Positions 24,463-34,386 of a stretch of DNA of 64,000 nucleotides are shown piece after piece. A model generated the notes under the pieces. It saw nothing but the letters and a program-made list of their open reading frames with translations, did not search any database and was not told the DNA's origin. The stretch comes from Pseudomonas sp. AFG_SD02_1510_Pfu_092. Its GTDB lineage: Bacteria; Pseudomonadota; Gammaproteobacteria; Pseudomonadales; Pseudomonadaceae. Numbering within the stretch: position 1 is the stretch's first letter; every line of letters begins with the position of its first letter. The stretch spans positions 1-64,000 of the forward strand of contig NZ_PUQD01000011.1 of NCBI RefSeq assembly GCF_003331055.1. The letters run 5' to 3'. The translations under genes were made by a program, and so were the position numbers.

Positions 24463-24576
24463 CTACAAATTGATGATTCCGACCGCGGCTGCCTGCCCGC
24501 CGGATAACTGATCGTGGTGCTTTACGCTGCACACCCGGGCCAGTTGCCAACCCTCTGGACCTTTGAGGCGGTCCAT
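24463..24576 (-). CDS. Possible 37-residue leader protein
   Basis: An ATG-started frame of 37 codons ('MDRLKGPEGWQLARVCSVKH'... ending 'AAAVGIINL') lies between the tailocin promoter and the leader terminator. Its ribosome-binding site is weak (AGGCAGCG). I do not recognise the product. It could be a spurious frame or a small regulatory or leader peptide. Confidence 0.3.
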   Translation of the reverse strand: MDRLKGPEGWQLARVCSVKHHDQLSGGQAAAVGIINL

Positions 24577-24618
24577 CGCTGCCTGTGTAACAACCGGTTT
24601 CCGTCCGGCTTGAGACAC

Positions 24619-24647
24619 AGGCTATGCACTAATGCATATGCAGTCAA
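24619..24647 (-). promoter_or_regulatory. Predicted tailocin structural promoter with repressor operators
   Basis: On the minus strand TTGACT and TAGCCT are spaced by 17 bases. The spacer is GCATATGCATTAGTGCA, built of TGCAT/ATGCA words that also occur at the repressor's own promoter. A repressor bound there would occupy the promoter core. Confidence 0.55.
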
Positions 24648-24734
24648 TGCATTTCTTCAAATTTCTATGCGCTGATTTTTGCTGATGTGCATGTAAGCCA
24701 TGCGCAGCCTGCCTTGTAGGGGTTTTCTGCAGGC

Positions 24735-24760
24735 GAAAAAAAACCCGCCGTAGCGGGTTT
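24735..24760 (-). terminator. Rho-independent terminator of the repressor gene
   Basis: Minus-strand AAACCCGC, loop, GCGGGTTT is followed by eight U residues, about 17 bases after the repressor stop. It insulates the operon from repressor transcription. Confidence 0.85.
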
Positions 24761-24776
24761 CCTGGGTGCGGGAGCG

Positions 24777-25514
24777 TCAGCGCGCGTACATACCCCACCA
24801 GAACACATGCCCGAGCAGGCTGATCTGCTCATCCTGCATCTGCTGGAAACTGTAATCCTCGTCGGGATGTTCGTCGCGGTTGAAGCTGCGCAGGCGAATG
24901 CCGGTAGGCAGCCGATACACCTGCTTCACGCGCAGCTGGCCGTTGTGGTTGATGGCGTAGAGGTCGCCATCGATGATGTCGCCGATCGCACACTTGCCGG
25001 TGTTCACCCCCACCGTCGCGCCGTCGCGCAGCACCGGCAGCATGCTGTTGCCACGCACGGTCACGCACTTGGCCTGGTCGAACTGTACGCCATTGTGGCG
25101 CAGGCTGCGCTTGCCGAAGCGCAGGCGCGCGTGCTCGCTTTCTTCGATGACGAATCTTCCTGATCCCGCTGCCAATTCAACCTCACGAAGGAAAGGTACC
25201 GACACCTCGTCATCCTCGACGGGGGTCTCATCGTCCCACAGGCTTATGTCGCTGAGGTCGGCATGACCGTGCGCCGGCAGCGCGGCTTCGCGAGGCTCGC
25301 CAAGCTCTGCGCGGCCACGCAATTGCTCGGTGCTGACGCCGAAGTACTCGGCGATCTTCGACACGTGTTTGTCAGAAGGGTCGACGATCTTGCCGCCGAG
25401 AATTCGCGACAAGGTGGATTGAGGCACACCCGTGCGCCGGTACAGCTCCGTCGGGGACAGGCCGTGGCGATCGAGCAGTTCTCTGAGTACGGTGGCTACG
25501 TTGCGTTTTTGCAT
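24777..25514 (-). CDS. LexA/CI-like S24 tailocin repressor (PrtR-like)
   Basis: A 245-residue repressor: Xre-type helix-turn-helix at about 18-45 ('LSPTELYRRTGVPQSTLSRI') and an S24 self-cleaving domain at about 105-240. The putative cleavage site is Ala-Gly in 'LAAGSG' (116-117), with catalytic Ser157 in 'GNSMLPVLRDG' and Lys197 in 'QLRVKQVY'. RecA-stimulated cleavage would induce the tailocin. No PrtN-type activator gene is present. The start at 25514 lacks a ribosome-binding site and may be leaderless; 25523 is an alternative. Confidence 0.92.
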   Translation of the reverse strand: MQKRNVATVLRELLDRHGLSPTELYRRTGVPQSTLSRILGGKIVDPSDKHVSKIAEYFGVSTEQLRGRAELGEPREAALPAHGHADLSDISLWDDETPVEDDEVSVPFLREVELAAGSGRFVIEESEHARLRFGKRSLRHNGVQFDQAKCVTVRGNSMLPVLRDGATVGVNTGKCAIGDIIDGDLYAINHNGQLRVKQVYRLPTGIRLRSFNRDEHPDEDYSFQQMQDEQISLLGHVFWWGMYAR

Positions 25515-25580
25515 AGCATGCATAATGCAGGCAGAAGGCATGAAATGCAATGCACTGCGTGGCGCGAGGATGCATGCAGC
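25510..25580. promoter_or_regulatory. Repressor promoter/operator cluster facing mutS
   Basis: TGCATAGCATGCATAATGCA (25510-25529), ATGCAATGCA near 25545 and TGCATGCA near 25571 repeat the words found at the structural promoter. On the minus strand TTGCAT and CATTAT with 17-base spacing form a candidate promoter whose start site would fall at or within a few bases of the 25514 ATG. Confidence 0.55.
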
Positions 25581-25663
25581 GCCACGCCTGCATCAGCGCG
25601 AAAAAGCCTGTACCATTGCCGGTTTCACAAACGCCAACCAGATCACCCGCTGTAAGGCCCTGA

Positions 25664-28237
25664 ATGTCTGATCTTTCCGCACACACCCCGATGATGCAGC
25701 AATACTGGAAGCTGAAGAACCAGCACCCGGACCAGCTGATGTTCTACCGCATGGGCGACTTCTACGAGATCTTCTATGAAGATGCGAAAAAAGCCGCGAA
25801 GCTGCTGGACATCACCTTGACCGCACGCGGTCAGTCAGCCGGCCAGTCCATTCCCATGTGCGGGATTCCGTTCCATTCGCTGGAAGGCTACCTGGCCAAG
25901 CTGGTCAAGCTCGGCGAATCGGTGGTGATCTGCGAGCAGATCGGTGACCCTGCCACCAGCAAGGGCCCGGTGGAACGCCAGGTGGTGCGCATCATCACCC
26001 CCGGTACGGTCAGCGACGAGGCGCTGCTCGACGAGCGTCGCGACAACCTGATTGCCGCGCTGCTCGGTGATGAGCGCCTGTTCGGCCTGGCCGTGCTGGA
26101 CATAACCAGCGGCAACTTCAGCGTGCAGGAGATCAAGGGCTGGGAAAACCTGCTGGCCGAGCTCGAGCGCCTGAACCCGGTCGAATTGTTGATCCCCGAC
26201 GATTGGCCGCGCGACCTGCCGGCGGAAAAACGCCCGGGTGCCCGGCGCCGTGCGCCATGGGACTTCGACCGTGATTCGGCACGCAAAGCGTTGTGCCAGC
26301 AGTTCGCGACCAAGGACCTCAAGGGCTTTGGCTGCGACAAGCTGACCCTGGCCATCGGCGCTGCCGGCTGCCTGCTGAGCTACGCCAAGGAAACCCAGCG
26401 CACGGCCCTGCCGCACCTGCGCAGCCTGCGCCACGAACGCCTGGACGACACGGTCATCCTCGACGGCGCCAGCCGCCGCAACCTGGAGCTGGACATCAAC
26501 CTGGCAGGCGGCCGTGACAACACCCTGCAGTCGGTGATCGACCGCTGCCAGACCGCCATGGCCAGCCGTTTGCTGAGCCGCTGGCTGAACCGCCCGCTGC
26601 GTGACCTCAAGGTGTTGCAGGCACGCCAGGATTCGATCCGCTGCCTGCTCGACGGCTACCGCTTCGAGAAGCTGCAGCCGCAGCTCAAGGAAATCGGCGA
26701 TATCGAGCGGATCCTCGCCCGTATCGGCCTGCGCAACGCCCGCCCACGCGACCTGGCGCGCCTGCGCGATGCGCTGGGCGCGCTGCCCGAGCTGCAGAAC
26801 GCCATGGCCGAGCTGGAGGCGCCGCACCTGGCGCGCCTGGCGGCCATTACCGGTACCTACCCCGAACTGGCCAGCCTGCTGGAGCGGGCAATCATCGACA
26901 ACCCGCCGGCAGTGATCCGCGACGGCGGCGTGCTCAAGGCCGGCTACGACAACGAACTGGACGAACTGCTGGCGATCAGCGAGAACGCCGGCCAGTTCCT
27001 GATCGACCTGGAAGCCCGGGAAAAGGCCCGCACCGGTCTGGCCAACCTCAAGGTCGGCTACAACCGCGTGCATGGCTACTTCATCGAGCTGCCGACCAAG
27101 CAGGCCGAGCAGGCGCCAGGCGACTACATCCGCCGTCAGACGCTCAAAGGCGCCGAGCGCTTCATCACTCCGGAGCTCAAAGCCTTCGAGGACAAGGCGC
27201 TGTCGGCCAAGAGCCGCGCCCTGGCGCGCGAAAAGATGCTCTACGACGCCTTGCTGGAAACCCTGATCAGCCACCTCGCGCCGCTGCAGGACAGTGCCGC
27301 TGCGCTGGCCGAACTGGACGTTCTCAGCAACCTGGCCGAACGAGCGCTGACCCTCGACCTGAATTGCCCGCACTTCGTCGACGAGCCGTGCCTGCGTATC
27401 GAGCAAGGCCGCCACCCGGTGGTGGAACAGGTATTGACCACACCTTTCGTGGCCAACGACCTGGGCCTGGACAACGACACGCGCATGCTGATCATCACCG
27501 GCCCGAACATGGGCGGTAAGTCCACCTACATGCGTCAGACCGCGCTGATCGTGCTGCTGGCGCATATTGGCAGCTTCGTGCCGGCGGCCAGCTGCGAGCT
27601 GTCGCTGGTCGATCGCATTTTCACCCGCATCGGCTCCAGTGACGACCTGGCCGGCGGCCGCTCGACCTTCATGGTGGAAATGAGCGAGACCGCCAACATC
27701 CTGCACAATGCCACCGAGCGCAGCCTGGTGCTCATGGATGAAGTCGGCCGCGGCACCAGCACCTTCGACGGCCTGTCGCTGGCCTGGGCCGCCGCCGAGC
27801 GCCTGGCCCAACTGCGCGCCTACACGCTGTTCGCGACGCACTACTTCGAACTCACCGTATTACCCGAAAGCGAGCCGCTGGTCGCCAACGTGCACCTGAA
27901 TGCCACCGAGCACAACGAGCGCATCGTCTTCCTGCACCATGTGCTGCCTGGCCCTGCCAGCCAGAGCTACGGCCTGGCCGTGGCGCAACTGGCGGGCGTG
28001 CCGACGGCGGTCATCCAGCGTGCCCGCGAACACCTGGGCCGGCTGGAAACCACCAGCCTGCCGCATGAGCAGCCTCCAGCCCAAAAAGCCAAGGATGCGC
28101 CGCAGGTCCCGCACCAGAGCGATCTGTTCGCCAGCCTGCCACACCCGGCCATCGAGAAGCTGGGCAAGCTGCAAGTGGACGACATGACCCCGCGTCAAGC
28201 TATCGAAATGCTATATCAACTAAAGAACCTGTTATAA
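25664..28237 (+). CDS. mutS: DNA mismatch repair protein MutS
   Basis: An 857-residue mismatch sensor. The Phe-x-Glu mismatch-reading motif is in '[11 protein letters not shown]' near residue 30. The ATPase has Walker A '[13 protein letters not shown]' near 615 and '[16 protein letters not shown]' near 690. The C-terminal tetramer region ends '[12 protein letters not shown]'. It is divergent from the tailocin repressor, and its promoter lies in the 150-base gap shared with the repressor operators. Confidence 0.99.
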   Translation: MSDLSAHTPMMQQYWKLKNQHPDQLMFYRMGDFYEIFYEDAKKAAKLLDITLTARGQSAGQSIPMCGIPFHSLEGYLAKLVKLGESVVICEQIGDPATSKGPVERQVVRIITPGTVSDEALLDERRDNLIAALLGDERLFGLAVLDITSGNFSVQEIKGWENLLAELERLNPVELLIPDDWPRDLPAEKRPGARRRAPWDFDRDSARKALCQQFATKDLKGFGCDKLTLAIGAAGCLLSYAKETQRTALPHLRSLRHERLDDTVILDGASRRNLELDINLAGGRDNTLQSVIDRCQTAMASRLLSRWLNRPLRDLKVLQARQDSIRCLLDGYRFEKLQPQLKEIGDIERILARIGLRNARPRDLARLRDALGALPELQNAMAELEAPHLARLAAITGTYPELASLLERAIIDNPPAVIRDGGVLKAGYDNELDELLAISENAGQFLIDLEAREKARTGLANLKVGYNRVHGYFIELPTKQAEQAPGDYIRRQTLKGAERFITPELKAFEDKALSAKSRALAREKMLYDALLETLISHLAPLQDSAAALAELDVLSNLAERALTLDLNCPHFVDEPCLRIEQGRHPVVEQVLTTPFVANDLGLDNDTRMLIITGPNMGGKSTYMRQTALIVLLAHIGSFVPAASCELSLVDRIFTRIGSSDDLAGGRSTFMVEMSETANILHNATERSLVLMDEVGRGTSTFDGLSLAWAAAERLAQLRAYTLFATHYFELTVLPESEPLVANVHLNATEHNERIVFLHHVLPGPASQSYGLAVAQLAGVPTAVIQRAREHLGRLETTSLPHEQPPAQKAKDAPQVPHQSDLFASLPHPAIEKLGKLQVDDMTPRQAIEMLYQLKNLL

Positions 28238-28262
28238 CGGCGCCCACTACAAGCTGGTAGAA

Positions 28263-28350
28263 TCCGCCGCGGTTTGCTGGTGCTGCAGGTTATTAGCCTG
28301 GCCTGCAGCCACGTACCCGTAAACCGCGCGGCCCTGAGAGGAAGGGCCGC
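28263..28350 (+). other. Structured leader of fdxA
   Basis: Between mutS and fdxA, CGCGGTTT pairs at distance with AAACCGCG. A nested GCTGCAGG/CCTGCAG stem lies inside, and a GGCCCT/AGGGCC stem follows. The ribosome-binding site GAGGAG comes after these stems. The structure could be an attenuator, a processing site or simply the 3' end of mutS mRNA. Confidence 0.45.
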
Positions 28351-28377
28351 CGCCGTCGCCTGAGGAGAAAACTAGAA

Positions 28378-28701
28378 ATGACCTTCGTCGTCACCGACAA
28401 CTGCATCAAATGCAAATACACCGACTGCGTGGAAGTCTGTCCGGTGGACTGCTTCTACGAAGGCCCGAACTTCCTGGTCATCCACCCGGACGAGTGCATC
28501 GACTGTGCACTGTGCGAGCCGGAGTGCCCAGCGCAAGCCATCTTCTCGGAAGACGAAGTGCCTGCGGGCATGGAAAACTTCATCGAGCTGAACGCCGAAC
28601 TGGCGGAAGTCTGGCCGAACATCACCGAGCGTAAGGACGCCCTGCCGGACGCTGAGGAGTGGGACGGCAAGACCGGCAAGATCGAACACCTGGAGCGCTG
28701 A
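28378..28701 (+). CDS. fdxA: Ferredoxin FdxA (7Fe-8S type)
   Basis: A 107-residue ferredoxin with a 3Fe-4S-type motif ('[17 protein letters not shown]') and a 4Fe-4S motif ('[12 protein letters not shown]'), the family of Azotobacter ferredoxin I and Pseudomonas FdxA. It is a low-potential electron carrier and a known partner of FprA, encoded at the other end of this window. A strong terminator follows, and the convergent rsmZ lies beyond it. Confidence 0.97.
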   Translation: MTFVVTDNCIKCKYTDCVEVCPVDCFYEGPNFLVIHPDECIDCALCEPECPAQAIFSEDEVPAGMENFIELNAELAEVWPNITERKDALPDAEEWDGKTGKIEHLER

Positions 28702-28716
28702 TAACGCCAGATACGG

Positions 28717-28739
28717 AAAAGGCCCTTGCGGCCTTTTTT
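28717..28739 (+). terminator. Terminator of fdxA
   Basis: AAAAGGCC, a short loop and GGCCTTTTTT form a classical intrinsic terminator 16 bases after the fdxA stop. Confidence 0.9.
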
Positions 28740-28752
28740 GTTTTTTGCAGGC

Positions 28753-28780
28753 AAAAAAAAGGGGCGGTTTGACCCGCCCA
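28753..28780 (-). terminator. Terminator of rsmZ
   Basis: Minus-strand GGGCGG, a 6-base loop and CCGCCCC run into eight U residues, ending the RsmZ transcript head to head with the fdxA terminator. Confidence 0.85.
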
Positions 28781-28887
28781 CATTTTTTTCCGTAGTCCCT
28801 GCTTGTCCCAAACATCATCCTGATGAAATCGCTTCTTGCGATGTCCTTGGCTTTCGTCCTGAAGGCCTGTGCATGTCCCTGTGCACA
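28753..28887 (-). ncRNA. rsmZ: RsmZ small RNA (titrates RsmA/RsmE)
   Basis: The locus between fdxA and rpoS is where pseudomonads encode RsmZ. The minus-strand RNA contains at least six GGA motifs, many in predicted loops (ACAGGGACAUG, UCAGGACGAA, CCAAGGACAUC, UCAGGAUGA, UGGGACAAG, AGGGACUACGG). These sequester the translational repressors RsmA/RsmE. It ends in a GGGCGG/CCGCCC hairpin with an 8-U tract. The 5' end (about 28887) is estimated from a TAGTAT -10. A GacA box lies upstream, so expression should depend on GacS/GacA. Confidence 0.9.
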
Positions 28888-28893
28888 GTTCGA

Positions 28894-28921
28894 ATACTAG
28901 CGACTTGAGCCAGGCGGGCAA
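28894..28921 (-). promoter_or_regulatory. Predicted rsmZ core promoter
   Basis: Minus-strand TTGCCC and TAGTAT, spaced 16 bases, lie just before the GGA-rich RNA. Confidence 0.5.
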
Positions 28922-29059
28922 CTGCGAAACCTCACAAGGTGTTGCTGGTGACACATTTCCTCACGGGTAAATAAGTCAGGGTTTTCAAGAGCTTGGGAAA
29001 ACCCCGGGGCTGGATACGACAATGATTTACTGAACCGTACATAAAAGGCTTACACGACA

Positions 29060-29077
29060 AGTAAGAAAAGGCTTACA
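29060..29077 (-). promoter_or_regulatory. GacA-binding box (UAS) of rsmZ
   Basis: Minus-strand TGTAAGCCTTTTCTTACT matches the GacA consensus TGTAAG-N6-CTTACA with one mismatch. The AAAAGGCTTACAC element is repeated directly at 29043-29055 and 29066-29078, so a second half-site lies 23 bases away. The box is about 170 bases from the predicted start. Confidence 0.85.
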
Positions 29078-29152
29078 CACGATGTTACGGGGGTAGCGCG
29101 GTACATAATATTTTCGGTCCCGCTTTTATATCGCCTGACAGGTCAGACAAAC

Positions 29153-29182
29153 AAAAACGCCCCGAGGGTCATCGGGGCGTTT
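29153..29182 (-). terminator. Terminator of rpoS
   Basis: Minus-strand ACGCCCCGA, loop and TCGGGGCGT are followed by a U tract, about 18 bases after the rpoS stop. It separates rpoS from the rsmZ control region. Confidence 0.9.
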
Positions 29183-29199
29183 GCTATTCCAGGCTTTCG

Positions 29200-30207
29200 C
29201 TACTGGAACAACGACTCACTGGAGAGGCCGTTCTTCTCGAGGATCTCGCGCAAACGCTTGAGCCCCTCAACCTGGATCTGCCGTACCCGCTCACGGGTCA
29301 GGCCGATTTCCAGGCCGACATCTTCCAGGGTGCTGCTTTCATGCCCGCGCAAGCCAAAGCGACGCACCACCACTTCACGCTGCTTGTCGGTCAGTTCGCC
29401 CAGCCACTGGTCGATGCTCTGCGACAGGTCGTCATCCTGCAACAGCTCGCACGGGTCGGTCGGGCGGTCGTCGGTCAGGGTATCGAGCAGGGTCTTGTCC
29501 GAGTCCGGGCCGAGCGACACATCCACCGAAGAGACCCGTTCGTTCAGGCCCAGCATGCGCTTGACCTCGGCGACCGGCTTTTCCAGCAGCGTGGCGATTT
29601 CTTCTGGCGAGGGTTCGTGGTCCAGCTTCTGGGTCAGCTCGCGCGCTGCGCGCAGGTAGACGTTCAGTTCCTTGACCACGTGGATCGGCAGGCGGATGGT
29701 GCGGGTCTGGTTCATGATCGCCCGCTCGATGGTCTGACGAATCCACCAGGTGGCGTAGGTCGAGAAGCGGAAACCACGCTCCGGGTCGAACTTCTCGACC
29801 GCACGGATCAGCCCCAGGTTGCCCTCCTCGATCAGGTCGAGCAGCGACAGGCCGCGATTCACGTAACGACGGGCGATTTTCACGACCAGGCGCAGGTTGC
29901 TTTCGATCATGCGCTTGCGGCCGGCAGGGTCGCCCTTTTGCGACAGCCGCGCAAAGTGCACTTCTTCTTCCGGCGACAGCAGTGGCGAGAATCCAATCTC
30001 GTTGAGATACAGCTGGGTGGCATCGAGCGCCCGGCTGTAATCGATATACTTGTGTTGCTTGAGCGAAGAGCCCGACTTGGCCCTCGTCCGAACCGAAGAT
30101 ACAGCAGGTTCGTCTGACACCACATCCGTTTCCAAAACAATGCCCGTCTCCATCAGGAGGAGGTCATCGTCGATGTCAAACTCCGGCACTTCTTTACTGA
30201 GAGCCAT
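29200..30207 (-). CDS. rpoS: RNA polymerase sigma factor RpoS (sigma-38)
   Basis: A 335-residue stationary-phase/general stress sigma factor. Region 1.2-2 includes '[20 protein letters not shown]', region 2.3-2.4 '[17 protein letters not shown]', and region 4 '[20 protein letters not shown]'. It lies downstream of nlpD; in Pseudomonas the main rpoS promoter sits inside nlpD. The adjacent RsmZ gene links stationary-phase and Gac/Rsm control. Confidence 0.99.
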   Translation of the reverse strand: MALSKEVPEFDIDDDLLLMETGIVLETDVVSDEPAVSSVRTRAKSGSSLKQHKYIDYSRALDATQLYLNEIGFSPLLSPEEEVHFARLSQKGDPAGRKRMIESNLRLVVKIARRYVNRGLSLLDLIEEGNLGLIRAVEKFDPERGFRFSTYATWWIRQTIERAIMNQTRTIRLPIHVVKELNVYLRAARELTQKLDHEPSPEEIATLLEKPVAEVKRMLGLNERVSSVDVSLGPDSDKTLLDTLTDDRPTDPCELLQDDDLSQSIDQWLGELTDKQREVVVRRFGLRGHESSTLEDVGLEIGLTRERVRQIQVEGLKRLREILEKNGLSSESLFQ

Positions 30208-30315
30208 TGTTATAGTCCTTTGCTGAGTTCGAACTCAGACTCGAGCGGCACCTGGTTCCCTGGCAGCGCTAGAGCCTGTCCCCTCTACATCGCAGGAACA
30301 GGCCGGGTACAACGG

Positions 30316-31173
30316 TCAACGACGTGGCAGGAACTGGAGCGGATCGACGGGTTTGCCCTGGCGGCGAATTTCGAAATGCAGCTTCACCCGATCTGTGCCT
30401 GTAGACCCCATTTCAGCAATCGACTGCCCTGCCTTGACCTGCTGCCCCTCCCGAACCAACAGCCTGCGGTTGTGACCGTAGGCACTGACGTAGGTATCGC
30501 TGTGTTTGATGATGACCAGCTCGCCGTAGCCCCGCAAGCCACTCCCGGCGTAGACCACTGCCCCATCAGACGCAGCAAAAACAGGCTGTCCCAAATCACC
30601 GGCGATATCAATGCCTTTATTCAAACTACCGTTTGAAGCGAATTTTCCAATCAGCACGCCGTTGGCAGGCCAGGTCCAGCCACCGACCGCGCGCTCGGCA
30701 GCCGGCACGCTAGCCACTACCGGCGCGCTGCCGGAGGCTGCCGGCGTGGCCGGTTTGCTGCTGCCCGCTGGCACCGGGGCGGTGCTGCCCACCGGTCGCC
30801 GGGTGACCGTGGTCTTGCTCGAAGACGAGGGGCTGGACACCACCGTGGTAGTGCCGCCAGAGCCACTGCTGAAACGAATCGCTTGCCCGGGGCGAATGGT
30901 ATAAGGCGCAGCGATACCGTTGCGCGCGGCCAGTTCCTTGTAATCCCAGCCATAACGGAAGGCAATCGAGAACAGCGTATCGCCAGGTTTGACGATGTAT
31001 TGGCCACTGGTCACCGCCGGGCGCTTGGGCACGGTGTTATTGCGGTCGACCACCCGCGCGCTGTTGCTGCTGGTGCTCGAGCAACCCACCAGTAGCGTGC
31101 CCATGGCCAGTGCAATCACCAGAAGCTTGAAACCCGAGCCGTCCTTGCGCTGCCGAATGACTGTGTGACCCAC
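30316..31173 (-). CDS. nlpD: NlpD lipoprotein, LytM-domain amidase activator
   Basis: A 285-residue outer-membrane lipoprotein: lipobox 'LLVGCSST' near residue 30, a LysM domain ('YIVKPGDTLFSIAFRYGWDY') near 70-110, and a C-terminal LytM/M23 domain. The metal-binding HxxxD is degenerate ('LNKGIDIAG', no His), as in NlpD/EnvC activators of AmiC-type amidases in daughter-cell separation. I prefer the GTG at 31173, 6 bases after AGGGGAG; an ATG at 31188 lies at the start of that same stretch. Confidence 0.92.
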   Translation of the reverse strand: MGHTVIRQRKDGSGFKLLVIALAMGTLLVGCSSTSSNSARVVDRNNTVPKRPAVTSGQYIVKPGDTLFSIAFRYGWDYKELAARNGIAAPYTIRPGQAIRFSSGSGGTTTVVSSPSSSSKTTVTRRPVGSTAPVPAGSSKPATPAASGSAPVVASVPAAERAVGGWTWPANGVLIGKFASNGSLNKGIDIAGDLGQPVFAASDGAVVYAGSGLRGYGELVIIKHSDTYVSAYGHNRRLLVREGQQVKAGQSIAEMGSTGTDRVKLHFEIRRQGKPVDPLQFLPRR

Positions 31174-31393
31174 CCGCGCTCCCCTCATGGTGCCGAAAAT
31201 CGATATGAAGACAAGAAATGCAATATTGTTGCAATTATAACCAAGCCGGCCGCTATTGGCAGGCAGGTGCAGAAGGCTGTGGCCAAGCCCTGGCGCCACA
31301 CCCCGCCAGATAGACAGGGCGGCGCGGCAGGAATTCGCCGTTGGCACAAAAATACCGCGTGGCGCCTGCCCGCAGTGCGCAGGCCGGCAATGC

Positions 31394-32804
<1,411 letters not shown>

Positions 32805-32817
<13 letters not shown>

Positions 32818-33863
32818 GGGCTGTCCGTCTGCCCTGCCGACACCAGATCCACGACTTCGCGCACCACCACGGTGGCGAAGCATCCGGCCGGAAGGACGAA
32901 TTCCAGTTGCAGGATATCAGGCTCGGGATAATGCCACGTAAGGCCGCCAATAGGGAGCCGCAGAATGCGCCGTTCGTGATCCATGCCCGCGCGCGCCAGC
33001 CACTGGCAAAGTGCCGGCAGACGCGCGCCGACGGCGTTTTCCAGCTGCGCGGTGGCGCCGCTGGCCGGTGAATCGCCGTTACCCCACAGCGGGCCGGTCG
33101 GGTGCAGGTCGAGAATCGCCAGGCGTGGGTCGCTGCATTCCGCCTCCCCCGCCGGGAAGAAACTGCGGCTGTCGGTGAACGCCAGCAGATCGCCGACCTG
33201 GGCCCGCGCCCAGCTGCCATCGGCGACACGCGCCGCCAACAGCTGGTTGAACAGGTAGCTGCGCCCGGCCGACAGCAGCCGCGAGCGCACGTTGCGCTGT
33301 TCGGGCAGGGCCTGGCGTGCGGCCCAGTCGAGGGCGTCATGAACGTTGCCACCGGCGTGGCCGAAGCGCTGGGTACCGAAATAGTTCGGCACACCGTGCT
33401 GCTTGAGCTGTTCCAGGCGCGTATCCAGCGCCTGGTGGTCGGCTGCCAGCGCCGTCAGGCGCAGGGTGAAGCCGTTGGCCGAGTGCGCACCGCGCTGCAG
33501 CTTGCGCTGGTGGCGCACCTGCTTGAGCACACGCAGGCTGGCATCCTCGGCACGCGACAGGTCCGGGTCGGCCTTGCCCGGCAGGTGCAGGCTGAACCAC
33601 TGGCGGGTCAGCGCCTGGCGGTCCTTGAGCCCGGCGTAGCTGATGCTGCGTACGGGCACGCCGGCAGCACGGGCCAGCCGGCGGGCAGCCTCTTCGGTAT
33701 TCAGGTCACGTTTTTCGACCCACAGCCACAGGTGTTCACCCTGGCCCGCCAACGGGATGTCCAGCACTTCGTCGACCTGGAAATCTTCCGCCACCGCCTT
33801 GAGGACGGCAGTGCCCAGTGACTCGCCCGATGCGCGCGGGCCCAGCAGTTCCAGTTCGGTCAT
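32805..33863 (-). CDS. truD: tRNA pseudouridine(13) synthase TruD
   Basis: A 352-residue enzyme converting U13 of tRNA-Glu to pseudouridine. The catalytic Asp is in '[17 protein letters not shown]' near residue 80, and '[15 protein letters not shown]' is the TruD signature. It overlaps ispF by 4 bases (ATGA) and surE by 13, in a tightly coupled series. Confidence 0.97.
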
Positions 33864-34333
33864 GCTGGCAACAGCAGGGCGACCGAATGCACGGCGATGC
33901 CCTCCTCGCGGCCGGTGAAGCCGAGCTTCTCGGTGGTGGTGGCCTTGACGTTGACCTGGTCCAGTTCGACCTGCAGGTCTTCGGCGATCAGCTGGCGCAT
34001 GGTCTCGATGTGTGGGGCCATCTTCGGGGCCTGGGCGACGATGGTGGCGTCGACGTTGCCGACCTTCCAGCCTTTGCCCTGGACGATGCCGAGCACATGA
34101 CGCAACAGCACGCGGCTGTCAGCGCCCTTGAACTGCGGGTCGGTGTCGGGGAAGTGCTTGCCGATGTCACCCAGCGCGGCAGCGCCAAGCAAGGCATCGC
34201 TCAGGGCGTGCAGCAGCACGTCGCCATCGGAGTGGGCCAGGAGGCCGTATTTGTGGGGGATACGCACCCCGCCCAGGGTAATGAAATCACCGTCGCAGAA
34301 ACGGTGCACATCGTAGCCGTGGCCAATACGCAT
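33860..34333 (-). CDS. ispF: 2-C-methyl-D-erythritol 2,4-cyclodiphosphate synthase IspF
   Basis: A 157-residue MEP-pathway enzyme making the cyclic diphosphate intermediate of isoprenoids. Zn ligands are in 'GHGYDVHRF' (Asp8, His10) and '[11 protein letters not shown]'. The N-terminus '[10 protein letters not shown]' is canonical, so the ATG at 34333 is secure. It has no Shine-Dalgarno; instead the U-tract of an intrinsic terminator ends two bases before the ATG. It is separated from ispD by the frmA/fghA module. Confidence 0.98.
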   Translation of the reverse strand: MRIGHGYDVHRFCDGDFITLGGVRIPHKYGLLAHSDGDVLLHALSDALLGAAALGDIGKHFPDTDPQFKGADSRVLLRHVLGIVQGKGWKVGNVDATIVAQAPKMAPHIETMRQLIAEDLQVELDQVNVKATTTEKLGFTGREEGIAVHSVALLLPA

Positions 34334-34335
34334 AG

Positions 34336-34362
34336 AAAAACGCCCTGAATGAGTCAGGGCGT
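34336..34362 (-). terminator. Intrinsic terminator abutting the ispF start codon
   Basis: Minus-strand ACGCCCTGA, a 5-base loop and TCAGGGCGT form a 9-bp stem followed by UUUUUC. The end of the tract lies two bases before the ispF ATG. It probably terminates fghA read-through, but it occupies the place where the ispF ribosome-binding site should be. Confidence 0.85.
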
Positions 34363-34386
34363 GATTCTACCTGCTTTTGAGAGATT

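Larger units (their letters stand above)
24303..24734. promoter_or_regulatory. Tailocin operon promoter-leader region
   Basis: This 430-base gap between repressor and holin holds the predicted operon promoter, a dense set of TGCAT/ATGCA operator-like words at 24624-24692, the 37-codon frame and the leader hairpin. It is less GC-rich near the operators than the flanking genes. No other gene is recognisable. Confidence 0.7.

Noticed and set aside
24299-24550. 83-residue frame in the tailocin leader
   Set aside because: It starts at TTG, is very basic, reads through the terminator hairpin and overlaps the holin start. No sign of selection is visible.
24630-24660. LexA SOS box at the tailocin promoter
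   Set aside because: No CTG-N10-CAG match lies in the promoter; the words present fit a dedicated repressor instead.
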